Source: an uncultured Emergencia sp.
Lineage (GTDB): Bacteria > Bacillota > Clostridia > Peptostreptococcales > Anaerovoracaceae
Direction: 5' to 3'
Assembly (NCBI GenBank): GCA_902476665.1
Contig: CABSEO010000015.1
Location: 1-14,570, forward strand
Length of the DNA stretch: 14,570 nt
Program-made: the position numbers and the translations under genes
Notes under the pieces: generated by a model
The model's input: the letters and a program-made list of their open reading frames with translations, nothing else
Databases searched by the model: none
What the model was told of the DNA's origin: nothing
In this document: positions 1 to 5,753 of the stretch, piece by piece
Position numbering within the stretch: position 1 is the first letter of the stretch
How the letters are laid out: every line of letters begins with the position of its first letter

Positions 1-146
1 ATGCAGAGCAGACAGATCAGCATACCAGCCAGCCGCCACAGCTTTTTGACCAGCATACCGCCGGGTTCTTCTTCCTGTAGAATCCGACAGGTAATCCTGC
101 CTACCGCTTCTTTATCCAGCTGTCCCGGCTCCTGCCCTTTCTTCAT
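1..146 (-). CDS. N-terminus of a membrane protein, possibly transglutaminase-like (partial)
   Basis: The first 48 or so codons of a gene that runs off the left edge are visible. It starts MKKGQEPGQL at an ATG (144-146). An AGGTGA ribosome site lies 6 bases upstream, inside the last codons of the DUF58 gene, and the two reading frames overlap by 35 bases, which implies translational coupling. The first 30 residues are polar and rich in Glu. They are followed by a basic patch (VKKLWR) and the start of a hydrophobic helix (LAGMLICLLC) that is cut by the window end, so the product is probably a membrane protein with a cytosolic N-terminus. In many bacteria MoxR and DUF58 genes are followed by a multi-pass protein with an external transglutaminase-like domain (TgpA/DUF3488 type). 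That identity is inferred from position only, because no catalytic residue is in view. Confidence 0.6.
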   Translation of the reverse strand, partial: MKKGQEPGQLDKEAVGRITCRILQEEEPGGMLVKKLWRLAGMLICLLC

Positions 147-1245
147 TGCCTTTCACCTGCCTGACTGTTCCTTCTGCATCTATTTTCCAGAGCTGCCCGC
201 CGACTACCGGCTCTGTTACACCGCTGCCTCTGCCCTTTTCCAAAAGATCCTCTGCCGGATACTTATTTTTCCCGGCAGATTGCTTTTGGCTCTGCTTTCC
301 ATTCTGCTCCAGCTCTTCCTTTGTGGCGGTAAGACAAAGCCGTTTGAGAAAGACCCACAGATCCTGGGCTCTGGAAATCTGCATTCTGCACAGCTGCTCC
401 TGCTCCTGCCAGAATACCTCATATTCCTGTTCTGCCGCCAAAAGCCTCCAGCAAAAATCCGCTGTCTGCTCCAGCAGCCGTTCCAATTTACAATGATCCC
501 ACTTTTCCTGAGGCGGATGATACAGATCCACCTGCAGCAAAAGCACCTCCCGCTTCGGCAGGCTGAATTCCCGCACCAGCATTTCTCCGGTCTTTGCAGT
601 CAGCTTCCAATGCACTCTCTGCAGCGGATCTCCATCCCGATAGGCACGAACCTCGAATACCTCCGATCCATCGTCCCCGCCCCTTTTTTGGGAATGCTGA
701 TCCGAATCCCCGCCGGAGGCGAGCTGTGCCGGGGGGATCCATTCCTCCGCCTGATGTACCAGAGGCACGGACAACACCTGCACTTTTTTATCTGTGATCA
801 AAAGCTTCTTTGACCATAACCGAAGCCAGTCCCGCACGAATGCCGACTGGATCCAAAACTCGTAAACACCGGAATACTTCACCGGGATATAAAATTCCAG
901 CACACCGGTCCTTTTTCCACCTGCCATTCCCATGCTTTCCACGGTGCCCGTGCTGTTATCCAGAGGATCCCGCCAACTGACGGTAACCGCCACACAGGAG
1001 GCCGGAAGCAGGGAAGCATTTTTCAGCTTTACCCGAAGGACGATGGGCTCTTTTTTCCCCACCGTCTCTTCTGCAGGCTCCGGCACAATCTCTACCTTTC
1101 CAGCCAGGATCTGAACCAGAATCCACATGGAAAGCGCCAACAGCAGTTCAAAGCCCAGCAAAAACGAAGCAAAGCCCTCAGGAGCAGCTACGCCCCAGAT
1201 AGCAGTCAGAATGACCGCTCCTATATAAATTGCTTTTTCCTTCAA
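112..1245 (-). CDS. DUF58 domain protein, membrane-anchored
   Basis: This 377-residue protein has two hydrophobic helices at the N-terminus (about residues 6-22 and 26-48), then a soluble region. The DUF58 signature lies at about residues 195-227 and contains EVRAYRDGDPLQRVHWKLTA, the pattern that defines the family. DUF58 proteins accompany MoxR AAA+ ATPases and often resemble von Willebrand A folds; the biochemical role is not established. The start is a TTG at 1243-1245. The only other in-frame starts lie deep in the protein, and an AAGGGTG ribosome site sits just upstream, formed by the end of the MoxR gene, whose stop codon is only 4 bases away. The C-terminal third (about residues 250-377) is rich in Gln, Glu and Lys and I recognise nothing in it. 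The arrangement indicates one transcription unit with MoxR and the following membrane protein. Confidence 0.88.
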   Translation of the reverse strand: MKEKAIYIGAVILTAIWGVAAPEGFASFLLGFELLLALSMWILVQILAGKVEIVPEPAEETVGKKEPIVLRVKLKNASLLPASCVAVTVSWRDPLDNSTGTVESMGMAGGKRTGVLEFYIPVKYSGVYEFWIQSAFVRDWLRLWSKKLLITDKKVQVLSVPLVHQAEEWIPPAQLASGGDSDQHSQKRGGDDGSEVFEVRAYRDGDPLQRVHWKLTAKTGEMLVREFSLPKREVLLLQVDLYHPPQEKWDHCKLERLLEQTADFCWRLLAAEQEYEVFWQEQEQLCRMQISRAQDLWVFLKRLCLTATKEELEQNGKQSQKQSAGKNKYPAEDLLEKGRGSGVTEPVVGGQLWKIDAEGTVRQVKGNEERAGAGTAG

Positions 1246-1249
1246 GGCT

Positions 1250-2191
1250 TCACCCTTTCTCCGGAGCAGGCGCCGGGGTCTCCTTTAAGATCCGCTCCAG
1301 CACGGCTGCTGCACGGACTCTATCCATTCCGGAGCTTGATACAGGCTGTACCCTGTGGGCCGCAACATCCTGAAATTCTGCCGCAACATCCGCCGGAATC
1401 ACAAAGCTGCGGCCTTTCCGATAGGCTCTCGCCTGAGCCATTTTCAAAAGCGCCAAAGAGCCTCTGGGACTCAGCCCAAGCTCCAGTGCGTCATTGTTTC
1501 TGGTGGCCTGAGCCAGACGCACGATATAGTCATATACCTGATCGTGTACAAACACTTCTTCGACTTCTTTTTTCATATCCATCAGCTCCTGACTGCTGAT
1601 GACGGGACGTACATCTTCCAGCCCGTTTCCGCTTCGGCGGCTTTTTAAAATATCCATTTCCTCTGCGGCATCTGGATATCCGATCCCAAAGCAGATCAGG
1701 AACCGGTCCAGCTGGGATTGGGGCAACAGCTGGGTTCCGGCAGAGCCGACAGGGTTCTGGGTAGCAATGACCAGAAAGGGAGACGGTACCGGTCTGGCCA
1801 CGCCGTCTACGGTTACGCTGCCCCCCTCCATTACCTCCAGAAGCGCCGCCTGGGTCTTGGGGGAGGTACGGTTGATCTCGTCCGCCAGAAGAATATTGCA
1901 CATGGCTGCGCCGGGACGGTAAAAGAAGCCATCCTTTTCCCTGTTATATACGGTAAAGCCTGTAATATCGGCCGGTAAAACATCCGGTGTAAACTGCACT
2001 CTGTTCTGCGCCACATTCATTGCCTTGGCAAAGGCCAGCGCCAGGGTTGTTTTTCCCACTCCCGGGACATCCTCCACCAGCACATGTCCGTCGGCAAGAA
2101 TGGCGGTCATGAGCTTTTCCACGCACTCTGTCTTTCCGATAAATGCTTTTTTTACTTCTTCAATTACTTTCTGCGCCTTGTTTTCTTGCAT
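1250..2191 (-). CDS. MoxR-family AAA+ ATPase
   Basis: This 313-residue cytosolic ATPase starts MQENKAQKVI. An upstream in-frame ATG at 2326 would add 45 residues, but those lie inside the sortase gene; the ATG at 2189-2191 has an AGGAG site 9 bases upstream, so I prefer it. Visible motifs are Walker A DVPGVGKTT (41-49), Walker B ILLADEINR (100-108), sensor 1 ATQNP (143-147), LDRF (161-164, the usual arginine-finger position) and LSPRG (240-244, sensor 2). Length and motif order are typical of MoxR proteins, which act as chaperone-like ATPases together with a DUF58 or VWA partner; the DUF58 gene directly follows. The first 28 bases overlap the end of the sortase gene, and the ribosome site lies inside sortase codons. 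This ties its translation to the pilus genes, which suggests a role in envelope or pilus maturation (inference). Confidence 0.95.
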   Translation of the reverse strand: MQENKAQKVIEEVKKAFIGKTECVEKLMTAILADGHVLVEDVPGVGKTTLALAFAKAMNVAQNRVQFTPDVLPADITGFTVYNREKDGFFYRPGAAMCNILLADEINRTSPKTQAALLEVMEGGSVTVDGVARPVPSPFLVIATQNPVGSAGTQLLPQSQLDRFLICFGIGYPDAAEEMDILKSRRSGNGLEDVRPVISSQELMDMKKEVEEVFVHDQVYDYIVRLAQATRNNDALELGLSPRGSLALLKMAQARAYRKGRSFVIPADVAAEFQDVAAHRVQPVSSSGMDRVRAAAVLERILKETPAPAPEKG

Positions 2192-3078
2192 GACCGACTG
2201 CTCCTTTTGCCTTTCTTTCGTTTTTCCCGGACATCTCCACGGCTTCTTTGCCGTTTCACAATCAGCAGGAAAATAGATCCCTCCACTCCTGCCACGATCA
2301 GCAGGGATACGATCAGCCACGGCCATACATCCACGATCCGCTTCGTAATGGTCTGGGACTGTACTTCATGCACTGCATTCTGCTCTGTCAGCTCCTCCGG
2401 CGGGATGTACTCGGTCCGCTCGCCACGAACCAGCAGCCGGTGGGTGTTGATGGCATAGGGCGTGCAGGTAACAAGGGTACAGTAATCCTTTCCTTCCACG
2501 ATCCCGATGTCCTGGGTTTCCTCCGGAAGCACAACCTTGATCTGGTCTACCTTGTAAGCAAGCACCTCATCCAAGACATGGAGATAGAACACATCGCCCT
2601 CCTCCAGCTTGTCCAGATCCGTGAACAAAACCGCACTGGGCAGTCCACGATGACCGGTCAGCACGGAATGGGTGCTCGTACCACCGATAGGATAGGAGGA
2701 CTCCGCCAGATGGCCGACGCCCTTCTGCAACACATCTTCGTTGGTTCCACTGTATATGGGAAGATATACGTCAATTTTCGGAATTTCGATAAAGCCAATG
2801 CTCTCGCCCACATCCACCAGATCGAGGTAGCTGATTCCATCCTCTCCCTGCATGGCACTGGCTTCCACTGCTGCATTGAGCTGTTCATTATATTTACGGA
2901 CCGCTTCCTTGGCAGCGTCAATCTGTTCCTGATCCATCTCTGCAACCTGCTCATCATAGGCGGCGATCGCCTGACTTGCATGGGACTGGGCGATCAGGTT
3001 GCTGACGAAGGGATACAGAGTCAGACACAGGCCCGAAAAAAACAATATCGCGATAAACCATGCTCTTTTTTTATCCAT
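2164..3078 (-). CDS. Class C sortase (pilin polymerase)
   Basis: This 304-residue membrane transpeptidase cleaves LPXTG-type signals between Thr and Gly and joins the pilin to the lysine of the next subunit. It has an N-terminal helix (about residues 7-29), the sortase core, a second helix (about 252-274) and a basic tail. Catalytic residues are visible as His143 (LTGHRG), Cys205 (TLVTC) and Arg214 (THRLLV); the spacing of 62 and 9 residues and the strand GFIEIPKI are typical of class C. No D-P-aromatic lid motif is visible in residues 31-95, where class C enzymes normally carry it. The tail after residue 274 has 18 Lys or Arg in 30 residues. I chose the ATG at 3076-3078 because a GGAGG site (3087-3091) lies 8 bases upstream; an in-frame start at 3114 has no such support. 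Its likely substrates are the LPTTG pilin and LPATG adhesin just upstream in the operon. Confidence 0.96.
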   Translation of the reverse strand: MDKKRAWFIAILFFSGLCLTLYPFVSNLIAQSHASQAIAAYDEQVAEMDQEQIDAAKEAVRKYNEQLNAAVEASAMQGEDGISYLDLVDVGESIGFIEIPKIDVYLPIYSGTNEDVLQKGVGHLAESSYPIGGTSTHSVLTGHRGLPSAVLFTDLDKLEEGDVFYLHVLDEVLAYKVDQIKVVLPEETQDIGIVEGKDYCTLVTCTPYAINTHRLLVRGERTEYIPPEELTEQNAVHEVQSQTITKRIVDVWPWLIVSLLIVAGVEGSIFLLIVKRQRSRGDVREKRKKGKRSSRSCKKTRRRK

Positions 3079-3509
3079 GACAGTAACCTCCGGACATTTT
3101 ATAAGGAAAGGCACAGATCAAAGGCCTGCGGCAGCCGCTTCTGCATTTTCTCTGCGCCGTTTTTTCGTGGACATCCAAGGGCACGGGAGAGCGCCCGGAT
3201 GTCCTTTTCAGGAAGGGAATGGGAAAACACAACACGGAAAAGAAAATCCCAAATTTTTCTTTCCCGATTACCGCAGCCGCAGCCGGTTTCTAAGACCGAC
3301 GGCGATCACCGCAGTATCGCTCCGTTCAGGGGGAAAGGGGGTTCTGAAGGAGCGATGCACAGGGCGGGACGTGACCCCGTCCTGTGCCGGTATCTGTTCT
3401 CGCGCACACGAAACGCGATACAGACCCGTTGCTGATAAAATAGCAGCTGTACTTCACAACAGCTTCGCAGCATCCATAGAAGAGATAACAAAAGAGTTAT
3501 CTGCCTGAA
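3079..3509 (-). other. Structured 431-base spacer between pilin and sortase
   Basis: No convincing gene is present. On the transcribed strand it can fold into a series of stem-loops. In order after the pilin stop: 3483-3502 (7 bp), 3445-3464 (6 bp, then a T-rich stretch), 3393-3424 (5 plus 4 bp), 3357-3387 (7 plus 4 bp), 3316-3356 (8 plus 5 bp, C-rich loop), 3236-3264 (10 bp with one bulge) and 3169-3204 (8 plus 4 bp). None ends in a clean U-run on the minus strand, so none is a convincing full terminator. A plausible role is partial termination, processing or mRNA protection, giving more pilin than sortase mRNA. The sortase ribosome site follows at 3087-3091. I see no strong internal promoter. 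Confidence 0.6.
3316..3387 (-). ncRNA. Back-to-back hairpin pair in the pilin 3' region (candidate regulatory RNA)
   Basis: Two strong stem-loops abut with no gap. The first pairs GCACAGG with CCTGTGC (3381-3387 with 3357-3363), then has a 1x1 mismatch and CGGG/CCCG around a 7-base loop. The second pairs ATCGCTCC with GGAGCGAT (3349-3356 with 3316-3323), then TTCAG with CTGAA across a single bulged base, closing a 14-base loop that reads C5, T3 and another C-run on the minus strand. Gram-positive trans-acting RNAs often show C-rich loops to ribosome binding sites. That this is an independent RNA is inference; the folds themselves are seen. Confidence 0.35.
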
Positions 3510-5576
3510 TTACTCTGCTTTTTTCTTCTTGCTGGTGATCAGCAGGATCACTGCTGCTGCCATCATGGCAATACCAGCGAAGGTAAATACGAAGGTACCG
3601 ATACCACCGGTGGTGGGAAGGGTGAAGCCTTTGCTGTTCTTGACAACGGTTTTGAATACACCATTGTTTCCTGCATCGGTAAGATTTTTTACTTTAGTTG
3701 TTGTGGTGGTCGTCTTTCCGGTGGTAGAATCTGTAGTTATTTTAGTCTCCTCTGTTTCTGAGTATGTCGCTGCAATCTTTACTTCAACCGGTTTTTTTAA
3801 CAGGTTGTAACCTTCTTTTGTCTTTGTCTCAACAAGCCAGTAGTGACCGTTAGCAAGACCGGATACGGAGATTGTGCCATCCGTTCCTGTTGTTAAATCT
3901 TCTTTTACCTTTTTAAACTTTCCAGTTAATCCTTTTACAGGATCAGTTAATACACCCTCTCCGGTGGCAGCAGGATCCAATTCTCTGTAGAGATCAAAGG
4001 TTACTCCCTCCAACTTCGTTGCTTCATTACTTGCATCTACTTTTTCTACAGCGATTTCAAACGTGTAAACAGTGGTTTCTTTTATGATTTCATCTGTTCC
4101 AGGATTGCTATGATTGGGATCCGTTGCCGGCAAAATTTTGTTGGAGTAATCCAGGTTGATTTTGTTCGTATTACCGTTGGGTCCTACAGTTACTGCATTT
4201 TTTTTTAATTTCATATCAAAGGTAATGTAGATTTTACTTCCTTTGTAGCCCTCTAAGTCAGCAGGGGTAAATTCGATTTTCCAGCCGTCACCATCCGCAG
4301 TTCCTACATAAGTATCCAAAATCTGATTATGAAAAGCTTCATCCGAATAAATTTTTAATGTACCTGACTGATATTCCTGATTTGTAGGTGTATCCGTTAA
4401 TGTAAAGGTTTTCAGTTCTGTAATATTCTCAGGAACGTCTACCGTAACTCTGTAAGGAATTGTGTCTCCAACACTGTAATCGGAATCTTTTCCCCAAGTG
4501 CCATCAGTTCTGTCTTTTACATCCTTTTCTACATTAGGTTTGTGGTTCACAATTGTAATGGTTGCCGCACTATTCGTAGTGCCATTCACCTTTGTCCCTT
4601 CTGCAGCTGCAGCCCATACAATTTTTCCATCAGTATTTACTGTAAACTCATATTCTTTAGTTTCATCAATTATATATCCTCTATTTCCCGGATCATCTGT
4701 TGAATCAACCTCTAAAAAGCGATATGTTCCATGTGCAAGATCTGTAACCGTAATTGTTCCGCTTGCATCTGTTTTCAAAATTCCATTAGCGCTGGTTGTG
4801 GGTTTCGTTGCAACATCATATTTCCAACTACCATCTGTAGTATCTTTCTTCACATATTTCCAGCCATCATCAAACTTTTTCTGCAAAACAAATTCTGCAC
4901 CTTCTAAAACGCTTTCTTCTGTCCCACACTTTCCCTGTTTAGTCAAAATCACTCCACCGGAAGCTGTTTTATTCTTGGGGAACACATTTACGTCATAAAG
5001 CCATTCGTCATTATTTTTAGGATTCGTCATAGGAATTGATACCAGAAAACCTGCACCCTGAGAAGCAGCGACAGGACTATACACCTTATCTGGTGCCTTG
5101 GTCTCATTTACATAATAAATTCCTACAGCCAAGCCTCCAAACGTAACAACCCCTGTTGCACCAGTTGTTTGAGAACCAATTAAAGTACCATCAAGAGTAC
5201 CATTTTTTTTCAGCTTCCAAGATGAACCATCCTTCTCAACTGTAAAATCAGTTGCTTTTGGCAACTTTTCAGTTGAATTATATTCATAGTAATTAGTTAA
5301 ATCCGAGATTTTCCATACAGTATACTCTACACCAGCCAATGGCGTCGCGCCGTCCGGAATAGTATCATCAGCATTGCCAGTTCCTGTTCCCCCATCTTCT
5401 CCATTGTATTCATACTTATGAATCTTAATCGAACCTGTTCTTTCCGTATCAATCGTCGGCATTTTGGTCGTTGCAGTAGTCCCACTGCCTTCAGCAGCAA
5501 ATGCCGTCATTGTCATCATTGACAATGTCATCGCCAGGGTCAGGAGCCCTGTCAGAAGCTTTTTCATTCTCTTCAT
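3510..5576 (-). CDS. SpaA-like backbone pilin (LPTTG, isopeptide-forming)
   Basis: This 688-residue major pilin is exported, polymerised by the sortase and anchored to the wall. The signal peptide covers about residues 1-28 (basic start, hydrophobic core, cleavage after AFA). The pilin motif WLYDVNVFPKN lies at 192-202, with Lys201 the likely inter-subunit link. Cna-B/SpaA-type domains have E-box glutamates at E158 (YYVNETKAP), E289 (YRFLEVD) and E583 (YWLVETKTKEGY). A fimbrial D2-type domain begins near 349 (DYSVGDTIPYRV). Likely internal isopeptide pairs are K51 or K54 with N202, K213 with N344, K351 with N471, and K512 with N647. The sorting signal LPTTG (653-657), a hydrophobic helix and a KKKKAE tail end the protein. 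The ATG at 5574-5576 has a GGAG site 9 bases upstream. The isopeptide pairs are family-based predictions. Confidence 0.96.
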   Translation of the reverse strand: MKRMKKLLTGLLTLAMTLSMMTMTAFAAEGSGTTATTKMPTIDTERTGSIKIHKYEYNGEDGGTGTGNADDTIPDGATPLAGVEYTVWKISDLTNYYEYNSTEKLPKATDFTVEKDGSSWKLKKNGTLDGTLIGSQTTGATGVVTFGGLAVGIYYVNETKAPDKVYSPVAASQGAGFLVSIPMTNPKNNDEWLYDVNVFPKNKTASGGVILTKQGKCGTEESVLEGAEFVLQKKFDDGWKYVKKDTTDGSWKYDVATKPTTSANGILKTDASGTITVTDLAHGTYRFLEVDSTDDPGNRGYIIDETKEYEFTVNTDGKIVWAAAAEGTKVNGTTNSAATITIVNHKPNVEKDVKDRTDGTWGKDSDYSVGDTIPYRVTVDVPENITELKTFTLTDTPTNQEYQSGTLKIYSDEAFHNQILDTYVGTADGDGWKIEFTPADLEGYKGSKIYITFDMKLKKNAVTVGPNGNTNKINLDYSNKILPATDPNHSNPGTDEIIKETTVYTFEIAVEKVDASNEATKLEGVTFDLYRELDPAATGEGVLTDPVKGLTGKFKKVKEDLTTGTDGTISVSGLANGHYWLVETKTKEGYNLLKKPVEVKIAATYSETEETKITTDSTTGKTTTTTTKVKNLTDAGNNGVFKTVVKNSKGFTLPTTGGIGTFVFTFAGIAMMAAAVILLITSKKKKAE

Positions 5577-5753
5577 TGTTGCATTCTCCTTTTTTGTCCG
5601 GCTGTCCTTTTGTGTTTGGGACAGCCGAAATATTTTTTACTTCTCCTGCTTTGTACGTTTGGCTCCGTACTTTGTTTCTAAGGTTTTCTCCTTATGAAGC
5701 TGCCGGACATAAGCCCCTGCTCCAACAGCCTGTGTTTCATACCTTTGGGGGTA
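5577..5753 (-). other. Spacer between tip adhesin and pilin genes
   Basis: This 177-base gap has no gene and no clear promoter that I can see. It contains short weak inverted repeats (GTACG/CGTAC and TAAGG/CCTTA) and one strong hairpin near the pilin start, listed separately. The pilin is therefore probably co-transcribed with the adhesin, with extra control or stabilisation in this leader. Confidence 0.45.
5599..5627 (-). promoter_or_regulatory. 9-bp hairpin just upstream of the pilin ribosome site
   Basis: CGGCTGTCC (minus strand, 5627-5619) pairs perfectly with GGACAGCCG (5607-5599) around an 11-base A-rich loop. It is followed on the minus strand by GACAAAAAAGGAG, with no U-run, so it is not a terminator for the upstream gene. 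Its base is about 10 bases from the GGAG site (5586-5589). A 5' stabilising or processing hairpin that favours pilin expression is the simplest reading; the role is inferred. Confidence 0.55.

Noticed and set aside
3169..3204. Plus-strand terminator (hairpin followed by TTTT)
   Set aside because: No plus-strand gene precedes it; the fold is better read as part of the minus-strand spacer structure.
3326..3343. G-quadruplex from the two G-runs on the plus strand
   Set aside because: Only two G-runs are present close together, fewer than the four needed.
2248..3435. Long plus-strand open frame of 395 codons opposite the sortase gene
   Set aside because: It is a mirror of the sortase and spacer; the protein shows no recognisable domain and has a composition typical of an antisense frame, while the minus strand carries all sortase motifs.
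3306..3491. 61-codon minus-strand frame in the pilin-sortase spacer
   Set aside because: No ribosome site, no recognisable motif, and it lies entirely across the stem-loops, which explain the sequence better.
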